From NCBI RefSeq assembly GCF_043643765.1, contig NZ_JBHZSP010000006.1:62001-126000 (forward strand): a stretch of DNA of 64,000 nt, written 5' to 3'. Source of the DNA: Marinomonas posidonica_A (GTDB lineage Bacteria; Pseudomonadota; Gammaproteobacteria; Pseudomonadales; Marinomonadaceae). The first letter of the stretch is position 1. Each line of letters opens with the position of its first letter. This document shows positions 1 to 8,535 of the stretch, in pieces. Below the pieces are notes generated by a model that saw only the letters and a program-made list of their open reading frames with translations, ran no database searches and was not told the origin of the DNA. The translations under genes and the position numbers were made by a program.

Positions 1-261
1 TGGGATTCGAATGGTATCGCCATAGCCAATATGGGTGTTGTCGGTTTTGATGTGCAAAACCGGCGTTTTAGGAGGGCTAACATGAGGCTTTTCGTTGAAT
101 TGTTTTTCTAACGATTGATAAAGTGTTTTGTCATTCAGTGCCACGCCAATAACCGCGCCACTAACTGCCGGAAGAAGACTGTTTTCTAACGGTACTTCAA
201 AGGCCGCTTGTGCTTGTAAATTGATCACCTGATCATTTTTTTTTGTTTTGTAATGGAGCAT
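1..261 (-). CDS. hpaG: HpaG-like isomerase/decarboxylase, N-terminal part (cut by window edge)
   Basis: Only the first 87 codons lie in the window; the gene continues past base 1. The reading frame starts MLHYKTKKND and contains the stretch GVALNDKTLYQSLE followed by PPKTPVLHIKTDNT, which resembles the N-terminal part of fumarylacetoacetate-hydrolase-fold enzymes of the HpaG type (5-oxopent-3-ene-1,2,5-tricarboxylate decarboxylase / 2-hydroxyhepta-2,4-diene-1,7-dioate isomerase). A Shine-Dalgarno-like AGGA lies just upstream of the ATG. It is divergent from hpaE, and the shared 292-base gap carries two copies of a palindrome, so co-regulation is likely. The catalytic domain is not visible, so the exact member of the family is inferred from context. 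Confidence 0.75.
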   Translation of the reverse strand, partial: MLHYKTKKNDQVINLQAQAAFEVPLENSLLPAVSGAVIGVALNDKTLYQSLEKQFNEKPHVSPPKTPVLHIKTDNTHIGYGDTIRIP

Positions 262-282
262 GTGGTGTTCGTCCTAATGTGC

Positions 283-294
283 TTAACATGTTAA
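283..294. promoter_or_regulatory. Operator palindrome TTAACATGTTAA (hpaG side)
   Basis: A perfect 12-bp palindrome lies 21 bases upstream of the hpaG start. The same 12 bases recur beside hpaE and at 11.2 kb, and a longer variant precedes the TRAP genes. In enterobacteria the hpa operon is repressed by the MarR-family protein HpaR; assigning these sites to such a regulator is inference, as no hpaR gene is in the window. Confidence 0.6.
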
Positions 295-444
295 CTATAT
301 TTGCTTAATCCTTTTCTTCTGTCAACTCAAAAAAATCGGTTGGTTTAAAACTAAGCGTAGAAAAGATTGCCGAATCGAACTCAAGAAAATTTGTTTTGTC
401 CTATTTTTGTCTCTTGACAATTTCCTTTATGAGGAATAATTTAC

Positions 445-456
445 TTAACATGTTAA
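445..456. promoter_or_regulatory. Operator palindrome TTAACATGTTAA (hpaE side)
   Basis: Second perfect copy, 97 bases before the hpaE start and 162 bp from the hpaG-side copy. Paired operators in a divergent promoter region would allow joint repression of both transcripts. The rest of the gap is AT-rich without another clear signal. Confidence 0.6.
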
Positions 457-553
457 TGAGTTTTGCTCTGCTTGATGTCACTTAGATCTTTTTTATTAGG
501 TTCTAATAATCTTGTAGAGAAGAAAAATAATCTGCTTTGAAGAGGCTATAAAA

Positions 554-2017
554 ATGATAAAAAACTTAATCAACGGCAAATGGGTCGAAAGCAAAGAAAC
601 CTTCCAAACCTTCAATCCAGCCACGGGCGAAATGCTTGCTGAGGTGGCTCATGCTTCGGATGCGCAGGTAGCAGAAGCGGTTGCGGCTGCGAAAGCGGCG
701 TTCCCTGCTTGGGCGAACATGCCTGTGGCAAAACGTTCTAAAATCATCACCAAATTAGGCGATTTGATTGCCGATAATGTAGAAGAATTGGCACAAATGG
801 AAACCGCCGATACCGGGTTGCCTCTGTATCAGACACAAAATGCGCTGGTGCCGCGCGCTTCCAATAATTTCTATTTCTTTGCTGAAATGGCAAAACAAAT
901 GAACGGCCATACTTATCCTATGGACGATCAAATGTTGAATTATTCTTTGTATCAGCCAACCGGTGTTTGTGCGCTTATTTCCCCTTGGAACGTGCCTTTC
1001 ATGACGGGAACTTGGAAAACCGCGCCTTGTTTGGCGTTGGGTAATACGGCGGTCATGAAACAGTCTGAATTATCGCCTTTGACAACGGATTTTCTAGGGA
1101 AACTGGCAATGGAAGCGGGTATTCCTGCTGGTGTATTTAATGTGGTTCATGGTTTTGGTGCGACCACAGGTAATGCCTTGATCACTAACCCTGATGTGGC
1201 GGCGATATCTTTTACCGGCGGTACGTCAACAGGCAAACATATTATTTCCACTGCGGGTTTGAAGAAGTTCTCTATGGAACTGGGTGGTAAATCTCCAGTG
1301 ATGATCTTTGATGATTGCGATTATGACCGCGCTCTTGATGCGGCCGTATTTGGGATTTTTTCTATCAATGGCGAGCGCTGTACTGCAGGTTCACGTATCT
1401 TCGTACAAGAAACTATTTACGATAAATTCTGTGAAGATTTTGCCGCCCGTGCGAGTAAGATTGAAGTGGGTGATCCGACGGATATGAACACCAAAGTGGG
1501 TTCCTTGATCAGTCAGTCTCATTGGGAAAAAGTTACAGGCTATATCAAAACCGGTATCGAAGAAGGCGCAACGCTAATTGCTGGTGGACCTGAAAAACCA
1601 ACAGCAGAGTTACCAGATCATCTAAAGGGTGGGCATTTTGTGCGTCCGACGGCTTTCCGTGATGTGACTAACGATATGCGTATTGCCCGTGAAGAAATTT
1701 TTGGCCCAGTTGCTGTCTTGATTCCATTTAAAGACGAAGAAGACGTGATTCGTATGGCCAATGACAACGACTATGGCTTGGCGTCTTATTTGTGGACTCA
1801 AGACAATGGCAAAGTACATCGTATTGCGCGTCGTATTGAAGCGGGTATGTTATTTGTGAATAGCCAAAACGTGCGCGATTTACGTACCCCATTCGGCGGC
1901 ATGAAAGCGTCTGGTACTGGCCGTGAAGGTGGTACATACAGTTACGAAATTTTCTGCGAACCAAAGAATGTGTGTATTAGTATGGGGAGTCATCATATTC
2001 CTAAGTGGGGCGTTTAA
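554..2017 (+). CDS. hpaE: 5-carboxymethyl-2-hydroxymuconate semialdehyde dehydrogenase
   Basis: NAD-dependent aldehyde dehydrogenase of 487 residues that would oxidise the ring-cleavage product of homoprotocatechuate, in the cytoplasm. The whole ALDH fold is present: cofactor-site SPWNVPF with Asn146, the general base in MELGGKSP (Glu242) and the nucleophile in NGERCTAG (Cys276). The C-terminal signature FVNSQNVRDLRTPFGG and the ending HHIPKWGV match the HpaE branch rather than generic ALDHs. It is the first gene rightward of the divergent promoter and is followed by hpaF and hpaD, which supports the assignment. A 110-base inverted repeat separates it from hpaF. Confidence 0.92.
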   Translation: MIKNLINGKWVESKETFQTFNPATGEMLAEVAHASDAQVAEAVAAAKAAFPAWANMPVAKRSKIITKLGDLIADNVEELAQMETADTGLPLYQTQNALVPRASNNFYFFAEMAKQMNGHTYPMDDQMLNYSLYQPTGVCALISPWNVPFMTGTWKTAPCLALGNTAVMKQSELSPLTTDFLGKLAMEAGIPAGVFNVVHGFGATTGNALITNPDVAAISFTGGTSTGKHIISTAGLKKFSMELGGKSPVMIFDDCDYDRALDAAVFGIFSINGERCTAGSRIFVQETIYDKFCEDFAARASKIEVGDPTDMNTKVGSLISQSHWEKVTGYIKTGIEEGATLIAGGPEKPTAELPDHLKGGHFVRPTAFRDVTNDMRIAREEIFGPVAVLIPFKDEEDVIRMANDNDYGLASYLWTQDNGKVHRIARRIEAGMLFVNSQNVRDLRTPFGGMKASGTGREGGTYSYEIFCEPKNVCISMGSHHIPKWGV

Positions 2018-2032
2018 CTTTTAGATACGACT

Positions 2033-2143
2033 ATTGCGCTCGCAAATACAGCGTTAAAAATGGACTCGGAATGCTCATTTATGACATATAAACTCCGCTT
2101 CCTCGTCCATTTTATGCCTTGTCTTTGCTTCGTTCATGACGTC
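2033..2143. repeat. Imperfect 110-bp inverted repeat between hpaE and hpaF (REP/MITE-like)
   Basis: Two arms of about 40 bases face each other. The left arm contains GCAAATACAGC followed by AAAATGGAC; the right arm read in reverse contains GCAAAGACAAG followed by AAAATGGAC. The innermost 9-bp arms (2057-2065 and 2105-2113) are perfect, with a further GGAA/TTCC pairing inside. It fills most of the hpaE-hpaF gap and has no terminator-like T run. The form resembles dispersed intergenic palindromes of marine gammaproteobacteria; no second copy was noticed in this window. Confidence 0.55.
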
Positions 2144-2215
2144 GTTAAGAGGACTTAATAAAAGAGAAATTATTTCCTTTTATTTGAAACAGTATCTCTT
2201 TAGGAGGAGAGTTAT

Positions 2216-2596
2216 ATGCCACATTTTATTATTGAATACTCAGCAAACTTGGAAGAGAGATTGGATTTTCAGCCGCTTTTTAAAGCCTTCCACGAGTATG
2301 TTGTCTCGACGGGGGCGTTTCCATTGGGCGGTGTACGCAGTCGCGCCATTCGTTGTGATGATTATCGTGTTGCGGATGGGCGAGAAGACTTTGCTTTGCT
2401 GAATCTGACGCTCAAAATTGGTCACGGTCGCAGTATGGAATTGCGCCAAGAAGTGGCAGAAAGAGTATTTGAAATACTCTGTGATTGGATGAAACCCATC
2501 ACGGATACGAGTTACTGCCAAATATCATTTGAATTAACGGAATTACACCCAGTCCTTAAGTTTAATAAAAATAATATTCACGCTCTCTTTAAGTAG
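2216..2596 (+). CDS. hpaF: 5-carboxymethyl-2-hydroxymuconate delta-isomerase
   Basis: A 126-residue protein that would isomerise 5-carboxymethyl-2-hydroxymuconate in the homoprotocatechuate pathway. The start is MPHFIIEYSANLE, giving the N-terminal proline (Pro after Met removal) that is the catalytic base of this tautomerase-superfamily enzyme. The stretch FPLGGVRSRAIRCDDYRVADG is typical of the family and the length is as expected. An excellent ribosome binding site (AGGAGGAG) supports the start. It lies 27 bases before hpaD, so the two are probably cotranscribed; it may also be reached by the hpaE transcript through the inverted repeat. Confidence 0.92.
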   Translation: MPHFIIEYSANLEERLDFQPLFKAFHEYVVSTGAFPLGGVRSRAIRCDDYRVADGREDFALLNLTLKIGHGRSMELRQEVAERVFEILCDWMKPITDTSYCQISFELTELHPVLKFNKNNIHALFK

Positions 2597-2623
2597 GGTG
2601 TGACACGTTAAGAGGTTTTACCT

Positions 2624-3553
2624 ATGGGTAAGTTAGCGCTAGCCGCCAAAATAACACATGTGCCATCCATGTATCTTTCAGAGTTAGATGGCCCAAGAAA
2701 GGGAACTCGTCAAGCCGCCATTGATGGGCATTATGAAATAGCCCGCCGTTGCAAAGAACTCAACGTGGATACCATTATTGTGTTTGATACGCATTGGTTG
2801 GTGAACGCCAATTATCACATCAATTGCGCCCCGCATTTCAAGGGCACTTACACCAGTAATGAGTTACCACACTTTATTAAGAATATGGACTATGAGGTTT
2901 ATGGTAATCCTGAGTTAGGCAAAATCATTGCGAAAGTCTGTAATGAGCAAGGGGTAGAAACTCTCGCTCATGATGAAACCACACTTGCGCCAGAATACGG
3001 CACACTGGTGCCAATGCGTTATATGAACCAAGACCTGCATTTTAAAGTCATTTCTGTTTCGGCGTTGTTGACGGTTCATTACCTTAATGATTCCGCTCGT
3101 TTTGGCTGGGCGCTGCGAGAAGCCATCGAGAAGCACTATGACGGTAATGTGGCGATTTTAGCCAGTGGTTCGTTGTCGCATCGATTTGCTCAAAACGGTA
3201 CAGCGCCTGATTTTGCTCATAAAATCTGGAGTCCATTCCTTGAGTCCTTAGATGAATCTGTGGTCAAAATGTGGGAAAACGCTGAATGGGATACGTTCTG
3301 TGAAATGCTACCTGAGTACGCCGCAAAAGGTCATGGCGAAGGCTTCATGCATGACACGGCTATGTTGCTTGGGGCGCTTGGGTGGTCGGAATACGATCAA
3401 AAAGTAGAAGTACTAACACCGTATTTTGGTGCGTCTGGAACAGGTCAAATCAACGCCATTTTCCCAGTATCGCCACAAACCGGAGCAGCGGTTCCTAAGC
3501 CTCAAGCATCAGTGGAAAATGGTACTTTTACTTATGGTAAAAGCCGTCTTTAA
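2624..3553 (+). CDS. hpaD: 3,4-dihydroxyphenylacetate 2,3-dioxygenase
   Basis: Extradiol ring-cleavage dioxygenase of the LigB (class III) superfamily, 309 residues, predicted to cleave homoprotocatechuate between C2 and C3 using Fe(II). Visible family features are the N-terminal LAAKITHVPSMYLSE, the segment DTIIVFDTHWLVNANYHI, and the ligand-region motif ILASGSLSHRF near residue 185. Length is slightly above the enterobacterial enzyme. It stands in the order hpaE-hpaF-hpaD and is followed 27 bases later by a DUF3237 gene. The hydratase and aldolase genes (hpaH, hpaI) of the lower pathway are not in the window and may lie beyond the left edge. Confidence 0.9.
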   Translation: MGKLALAAKITHVPSMYLSELDGPRKGTRQAAIDGHYEIARRCKELNVDTIIVFDTHWLVNANYHINCAPHFKGTYTSNELPHFIKNMDYEVYGNPELGKIIAKVCNEQGVETLAHDETTLAPEYGTLVPMRYMNQDLHFKVISVSALLTVHYLNDSARFGWALREAIEKHYDGNVAILASGSLSHRFAQNGTAPDFAHKIWSPFLESLDESVVKMWENAEWDTFCEMLPEYAAKGHGEGFMHDTAMLLGALGWSEYDQKVEVLTPYFGASGTGQINAIFPVSPQTGAAVPKPQASVENGTFTYGKSRL

Positions 3554-3580
3554 TGGGTTTGATTCTGATAGGAGTACGCT

Positions 3581-4042
3581 ATGATCCAAGCCCCGCAATT
3601 AAAACACTTTGCGACGTTAAAAGTGGAAATTGATGCGCCCTTGGAAGTGGGAGTTTCAATTCATGGTGAACGTCGAGTCATTCCGATTACGGGTGGTCAT
3701 GTGCAAGGCGATGGCTGGAAGGGAAGCGTGTTAAAAGGTGGCGCGGACTTCCAGTTAATCGTTACCCCTAGAATGACGCATCTCGATGCTCAATACGTCA
3801 TTGAGTTAGATAATGGTGAGTTAATCTTTATTCAGAACAAAGCCATTCGTGTCGCATCAGCAGAAGTCACACAAAAAATAAAGGCTGGCATATCAGTAGA
3901 TCCAGAGCTTATTTATTTCCGCTGTAGTCCGGTTTTTGAAACGAGTTCGCCATCCATGCAATGGATAACCGAACGTGTTTTTGTTGGAACCGGTGTACGT
4001 CAGCCTGATTTAGTTGAGCTGCAAATTTTTGAAGTTTTATAG
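3581..4042 (+). CDS. DUF3237 (UPF0311) family protein
   Basis: A 153-residue protein without signal peptide. It fits the DUF3237 family, a small beta-barrel-like domain, through features such as LEVGVSIHGERRVIPITGG, the segment DAQYVIELDNGELIFIQNKAIR, and the C-terminal WITERVFVGTGVRQPDLVELQIFEV. DUF3237 genes often stand beside aromatic or TRAP-transport genes; no enzymatic role is established for the family as far as I know. It has a good ribosome binding site (AGGAG) and sits between hpaD and the TRAP genes, so an accessory role in the phenolic acid pathway is likely. The exact function cannot be stated. Confidence 0.8.
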   Translation: MIQAPQLKHFATLKVEIDAPLEVGVSIHGERRVIPITGGHVQGDGWKGSVLKGGADFQLIVTPRMTHLDAQYVIELDNGELIFIQNKAIRVASAEVTQKIKAGISVDPELIYFRCSPVFETSSPSMQWITERVFVGTGVRQPDLVELQIFEVL

Positions 4043-4103
4043 GCTTGTTTAATAATCGCTGTTTGGATTCTTTTTTAAGCAAAAGCGGTTTTATTTTCAC
4101 GGC

Positions 4104-4129
4104 TATTTAGTTAACATGATAACTAAATA
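4104..4129. promoter_or_regulatory. 26-bp near-perfect palindrome upstream of TRAP operon
   Basis: The arms TATTTAGTTAA and TTAACTAAATA-type halves match over 12 of 13 base pairs; the only mismatch flanks the central CATG. The core TTAACATGATAA differs by one base from the hpa palindrome, so it is probably bound by the same regulator. It lies 34 bases before the dctQ start. Confidence 0.6.
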
Positions 4130-4163
4130 AAAATAATAACTAGAATATTAAGTAGGAGTTTCC

Positions 4164-4697
4164 ATGCAATTAAGTGGATGGATAGAGAAGCAATATCCAG
4201 AACCCAATGTCTACCGATGGATTGGTTTGATACTTGAAGGGATCGCTGCGACGGTATTGCTATTGATCGTATTATTGACTTGTTTTGATGTAGCGGGTCG
4301 ATACCTTTTTAACAATTCTATTAATGGCGCTGTTGAACTGACTCAAATCGGTTTGGCTATCATGGTATTTGCTCAAATGCCTATCATTACTTGGCGCGGT
4401 AGTCATGTTGTTGTTGATCTTTTAGATCACGTTTTAGGCAATCGCATTGTCAAAATCCTCGCTATCTTTTCTGTCTTTATTATATCGACGTCTTTTTACT
4501 TCTTAGCCGTTCGCATTTATCAGTTGGCAGAGCGTTCCCTTCGCCGCGGCGAGCTCACTGAGTATCTTGGGTTACCCTCAGGCCATATTGCTCAATACAT
4601 CGCATTAATGAGTTGGGTAACGGCCGCTTGCATGCTGACCTATGGCGCTTATTGTGTATTGAAAAGTAAAAACGTTTCACAGTCGGTTGGAGAATAA
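4164..4697 (+). CDS. TRAP transporter small permease (DctQ family)
   Basis: A 177-residue inner-membrane protein with four predicted hydrophobic segments, near residues 24-44, 60-78, 97-117 and 144-164. The motif TCFDVAGRYLFNN after the first segment and ELTQIGLAIMVFAQMPIITWRGSHVVVDL are typical of the DctQ domain. It would pair with the large permease encoded next, whose start almost abuts its stop codon. The operator upstream resembles those at hpaG and hpaE, so the TRAP system probably imports an aromatic acid fed to the homoprotocatechuate pathway (inference). The start has a good AGGAG site. Confidence 0.9.
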   Translation: MQLSGWIEKQYPEPNVYRWIGLILEGIAATVLLLIVLLTCFDVAGRYLFNNSINGAVELTQIGLAIMVFAQMPIITWRGSHVVVDLLDHVLGNRIVKILAIFSVFIISTSFYFLAVRIYQLAERSLRRGELTEYLGLPSGHIAQYIALMSWVTAACMLTYGAYCVLKSKNVSQSVGE

Positions 4698-4698
4698 C

Positions 4699-6027
4699 GT
4701 GTCCGTTGTATTTATTGGTTTTGCCGTACTGTTAATTCTGATACTCGTCCTGCGTATGCCTATTGCGTTTGCGATGGGCATTGTAGGTTTTTTCGGCTTT
4801 GCTATCTTGCAAGGTCTTGGCTTTGATAACGTATTTTCGTTCCGCTGGACCGCACCGCTTACTCTGGCGTCTAGTCGGGTGGTCGAAACCGTGCAGGAGT
4901 ATAGTCTGTCAGTCATCCCCTTATTTATTTTAATGGGGAATATTGTGACTCGGTCTGGTCTTTCTCAAGAATTATACAACGCCTCTTATGCTTTTTTGGG
5001 GCATCGTAAAGGTGGTCTTGCCATGTCGACTGTACTGGCTTGTGGCGGCTTTTCGGCTATTTGTGGTTCGAGTCTGGCGACCTCAGCGACTATGGCGAAA
5101 GTGGCTATGCCACCAATGCGTAAATTTGGCTATTCAGACAGTTTGGCCACGGCCTCTATTGCAGCAGGTGGAACCTTAGGGATATTGATTCCACCGAGTG
5201 TCATCTTAGTTATATACGGTTTACTAACCGAATCCAGTATCCGTGAGTTATTCGCGGCAGGCTTTATTCCTGGCATGTTGGGTATCGTACTGTATATGGC
5301 CGCCGTACGTTATGTGGTTTGGCGTAACCCTTCTGCAGGTCCTGCAGGTGAACGCATGACATTCAAAGAGCGCATGCTTGCACTAAAAGGTATTTGGGGT
5401 GTACTTATGCTGTTTACTATCGTCATGGGAGGAATTTATTTAGGTATTTTTACACCAACCGAAGCCGCAGGCATTGGTGCTGGTGGTGCCTTAGTGATTG
5501 GTTTCGCCCGCCGCAGCTTGAGCCTTTCTGGCTTATACGAAACACTCATTGATACGGCCAGAACCTCAGCAATGTTGTTTAGTGTGGTTATTGGGGCGCT
5601 TATATTTTCGGACTTTATTAACCGTGCAGGCTTACCTGATGCATTGTTGAGTTTTGTCACAGCATTGGATGTTGCGCCAATTGTGGTGATCTTGGTCATT
5701 CTATGTATTTACGTTGTGTTGGGTATGGTGTTTGAAAGCCTTTCAATGCTGTTACTTACGGTGCCTGTTTTCTATCCTTTGGTCGCCAGTTTAGGGTTTG
5801 ATCTTGTTTGGTTCGGTATTGTCGTTGTGGTGGTCACCGAGATCAGTTTGATCACACCACCCGTAGGGATGAATGTCTTTGTGCTCAGTGCGGTGTTGAA
5901 AGACGTGAAGGCGGGAACCATTTTTAAAGGGGTAACGCCTTTTTGGTGTGTGGATATTCTTCGGCTTTTGATCATTGTTTTTGTGTTTCAAGTGTCGATG
6001 TTTTTACCAGAGCTTCTTTATAGATAG
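4699..6027 (+). CDS. TRAP transporter large permease (DctM family)
   Basis: About 442 residues with many transmembrane segments; this is the ion-coupled translocation subunit. Family features are RMPIAFAMGIVGFFGFA near the N terminus, the SLSVIPLFILMGNIVTRSG segment, AAGGTLGILIPPSVILVIYG and EISLITPPVGMNVFVL near the C terminus. I chose the GTG one base after the dctQ stop because GGAG lies six bases before it; an in-frame TTG at 4687 would overlap dctQ and has no such site. It is followed after 85 bases by the binding-protein gene. Confidence 0.92.
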   Translation: MSVVFIGFAVLLILILVLRMPIAFAMGIVGFFGFAILQGLGFDNVFSFRWTAPLTLASSRVVETVQEYSLSVIPLFILMGNIVTRSGLSQELYNASYAFLGHRKGGLAMSTVLACGGFSAICGSSLATSATMAKVAMPPMRKFGYSDSLATASIAAGGTLGILIPPSVILVIYGLLTESSIRELFAAGFIPGMLGIVLYMAAVRYVVWRNPSAGPAGERMTFKERMLALKGIWGVLMLFTIVMGGIYLGIFTPTEAAGIGAGGALVIGFARRSLSLSGLYETLIDTARTSAMLFSVVIGALIFSDFINRAGLPDALLSFVTALDVAPIVVILVILCIYVVLGMVFESLSMLLLTVPVFYPLVASLGFDLVWFGIVVVVVTEISLITPPVGMNVFVLSAVLKDVKAGTIFKGVTPFWCVDILRLLIIVFVFQVSMFLPELLYR

Positions 6028-6112
6028 TGTGCGTTTAGTAAGGGGTGTCACCAACTTTACGGTTAAGGCGGTGACGAATAAATAGGAATCATAAACAATA
6101 GGAATAATAAAA

Positions 6113-7141
6113 ATGATGAATTTTAAGAAAAGCCTACTTTGTGTAACGGCTGGTGCAGTGCTTTCTCTTTCAGCGACGGCTGCTGAAACAACATTACGTG
6201 TTGCCACCTGGTTACCGCCAACCAATCCACAAAATGCCACCGTTTGGCCAACTTGGAAAAAGTGGGTTGAAGAGGCTACCGAAGGTCGAGTTGAAGTGGT
6301 TATTGAAAACTATACAGGCCATCCAAAAACCATTTATGATGCCGTTGAAGATGGTATTTATGATGTCGGTTTTAGTGTAGAAGCCTATTTGCCTGGTCGT
6401 TTTAAGTTGTCAGGTGTGGCTGAAATTCCGGGTGAAATCACCGATGCTGAAACGGGTTCTGTCGCTTTATGGCGTACCTACAAAGACTATTTTGAAGCCG
6501 CGGATGAATACGAAGGCTTACACCTATTAGGCTTGTTTGTGCATGGGCCTGGTCAGCTTCATACCAAATTTCCTGTGAATTCGTTAGACGATTTAAAAGG
6601 TAAAAAAATGCGCATCGGCGGTGGGTTGATTAACGACCTTGCTGAGCGTCTTGAGGTCACTCCAGTGTCAGCGCCATCGCCTAAGTCTTATGAAATGATG
6701 CAGCAAGGTGTGGTTGATGGGACATTTTTACCGGCACAGGAACAGAAATTTTTCCGTTTAAGTGAAGTGAGTACTGACCTGACGTTATTCCCCAAAGGTT
6801 TATATACCACTGCCTTTAGTATTGTCATGAATCCAGATGTATTCGAAGATCTGAGTAAAGAAGATCAACAAGCCATTATGAGTGTTTCTGGTGAACGGTT
6901 ATCGCAACTTGCTGGTGCAGCTTGGGGTAAAGCGGATGATAACGGGATTTTGGAAGCGAAAGAAAAAGGGGTGAACGTGGTATTCCTTGCTGAAAATGAC
7001 CAGCGAGTGAAAGACCTAAATAAATTGGCTGAAGGTATTGATCAGCTTTGGATTAACTCAGTTGCTGATCGTGATGTTGATGCAAAAGCCGCTTTGGCCG
7101 ATTTCAGAAAATACGTCAATGAAATCGACAGTCAAAAATAG
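6113..7141 (+). CDS. TRAP transporter substrate-binding protein (DctP family)
   Basis: A 342-residue periplasmic solute receptor. A Sec signal peptide is clear (FKKSLLCVTAGAVLSLSATAAE, cleavage after Ala near residue 23). The mature part shows the DctP fold, including TLRVATWLPP and the LDDLKGKKMRIGGG motif, whose arginine normally binds the substrate carboxylate. Two consecutive ATG codons are possible starts. It follows the permeases, the less common order for TRAP operons, and ends just before a strong terminator. The ligand is probably an aryl acetate or similar carboxylate, judged only from the hpa context and the shared operator. Confidence 0.9.
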   Translation: MMNFKKSLLCVTAGAVLSLSATAAETTLRVATWLPPTNPQNATVWPTWKKWVEEATEGRVEVVIENYTGHPKTIYDAVEDGIYDVGFSVEAYLPGRFKLSGVAEIPGEITDAETGSVALWRTYKDYFEAADEYEGLHLLGLFVHGPGQLHTKFPVNSLDDLKGKKMRIGGGLINDLAERLEVTPVSAPSPKSYEMMQQGVVDGTFLPAQEQKFFRLSEVSTDLTLFPKGLYTTAFSIVMNPDVFEDLSKEDQQAIMSVSGERLSQLAGAAWGKADDNGILEAKEKGVNVVFLAENDQRVKDLNKLAEGIDQLWINSVADRDVDAKAALADFRKYVNEIDSQK

Positions 7142-7200
7142 TAGCCACTAAACACAGCTAAAGTGAAAATCGTTTCTTCTTAAGGAAGGGGTTCTAAGAG

Positions 7201-7237
7201 ACGCCGGGTGACTTATCTAGGTCATCCGGCGTTTTTT
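7201..7237 (+). terminator. Rho-independent terminator after TRAP operon
   Basis: The stem ACGCCGGGTGAC pairs with GTCATCCGGCGT (one G-T pair), loop of eight, followed by a run of T. It lies 60 bases after dctP and abuts the end of the convergent reductase gene. Confidence 0.85.
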
Positions 7238-7241
7238 ATGG

Positions 7242-8225
7242 TTAGGCTTCTTTATACAAACCTTTGGTTGTCGCAAAAAGTCGAGTGAGTCCAAAGAGAG
7301 ATTCAATATGTGGCGACTCTATCTCCAGTCTTTGTGAGAGTTCATAGACAATGCCTAGGATGGAGTCCAACTCGATGGCGCGGTTGTTTTCAACGTCTTG
7401 TAGCATGGAGGTCTTGAAGGCACCTAGCTTTTCCGTTCCTATGTGTCGAGTCTCTGGGTCTTCACTAATTTTACAATCGATCTGTTCACCGATAATCGCG
7501 GCTTCATTCATCACAGCTGAACAATATTTTCGAACAAGAGGGTCTTTTAATATCTTATCGGCCGTCGCTCCGGTAATGGCACTGACCGGATTGGTGGTCA
7601 TATTGCCCCACAGTTTAAACCAAATTTCAGCTCGGATATTGTCTGAGTGTTTGGCGTCAAAACCTACTTCAGACAATATATTGGTCAGCATCTCAGCTCG
7701 TTCTGATTTACCACTGCTAGGTTCTCCGATGATCAATTTATCTCCGGCTTTATGCTGAATGACACCCGGTTCTTTTCGAATGGCGGCCGCATGGACCACC
7801 AAGCCAATGATATTTTCATAGGGGACAGCGAGGCTGTTCTTGCCATCAGGATTAACGGACTGGAATGCTTGTCCGGATTGCTTTTCAAGATCGCGGAAGA
7901 ACCACCAAGGAATGCCATTCATTGCAGAAACAACCAGTGTTTTTTCATTAATCAGTGGCGCCAGCGTCGGCAAAACCTGTGCTAAGGCAGGTGTTTTTAA
8001 CGCAATAAATACAATGTCTTGGACGCCAAGCTCTTCGGCAGACTTAGCGGCAATACAAGGTCGCTGAATGACTTCTCCGCCTTGCTCTAATCGCCAACCA
8101 TACTTATTAAGGGCTTCTAAACTTTCTCCACGAGCTAACGCACTGACAGTGAAGTGACTATTCGTAGCAAGACGTGCACCTATGAAGCCGCCAATAGCCC
8201 CAACACCAACGATACATATTTTCAT
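7242..8225 (-). CDS. Ketopantoate reductase family protein (PanE/ApbA)
   Basis: A 327-residue NADP-dependent reductase. The N-terminal Rossmann motif is MKICIVGVGAIGGFIGARL, and the substrate-domain signature appears as AEIWFKLWGNMTTNPVSAITG around residue 205, with the catalytic lysine expected in KLWGN. The family includes 2-dehydropantoate 2-reductase, but many catabolic paralogues act on other 2-oxo acids. Placed between an aromatic-acid transporter and an esterase, a housekeeping pantothenate role is not assured. The start has a good AAGGA site. It is convergent with the TRAP operon and monocistronic in appearance. Confidence 0.85.
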   Translation of the reverse strand: MKICIVGVGAIGGFIGARLATNSHFTVSALARGESLEALNKYGWRLEQGGEVIQRPCIAAKSAEELGVQDIVFIALKTPALAQVLPTLAPLINEKTLVVSAMNGIPWWFFRDLEKQSGQAFQSVNPDGKNSLAVPYENIIGLVVHAAAIRKEPGVIQHKAGDKLIIGEPSSGKSERAEMLTNILSEVGFDAKHSDNIRAEIWFKLWGNMTTNPVSAITGATADKILKDPLVRKYCSAVMNEAAIIGEQIDCKISEDPETRHIGTEKLGAFKTSMLQDVENNRAIELDSILGIVYELSQRLEIESPHIESLFGLTRLFATTKGLYKEA

Positions 8226-8414
8226 GTTATTTTTCCTTTCAATCTATGTTCTCTCTATGACGCCCAGCATGGTAAAAAAAGCATAACGATAGCAAAACAC
8301 TAAAAAATATGGTGCAGCTCATGGTTTTTTATTGAGTACTAGACTGAGGCGGTTGGTAACGACTTTTTTGGCTTAAAGAGCATTTTAAAAGTAACTTTGG
8401 ACGCTAAGATATGA

Positions 8415-8458
8415 GTAAAAATAAGCACGCCTTATGCGCAGGGTAAAGGCGTGCTTAT
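8415..8458 (-). terminator. Terminator of the carboxylesterase gene
   Basis: An 11-bp perfect stem (ATAAGCACGCC with GGCGTGCTTAT) with a 16-base loop. On the minus strand it is followed by TTTTT, so it serves the esterase gene that ends at 8536. The remainder of the 310-base gap (8226-8535) holds the reductase promoter and nothing else I can recognise. Confidence 0.75.
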
Positions 8459-8535
8459 ATTGTTTGTCTGCTGATTCGTCTGCTAAGAATGCATGAGAAA
8501 TCGCTTAGAGTTGCGTTAAATTAAGGTCTTCGAGA

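Noticed and set aside
4687..4698. TTG start of the TRAP large permease inside dctQ
   Set aside because: The GTG at 4699 has GGAG at the right distance and gives the family-typical N terminus.
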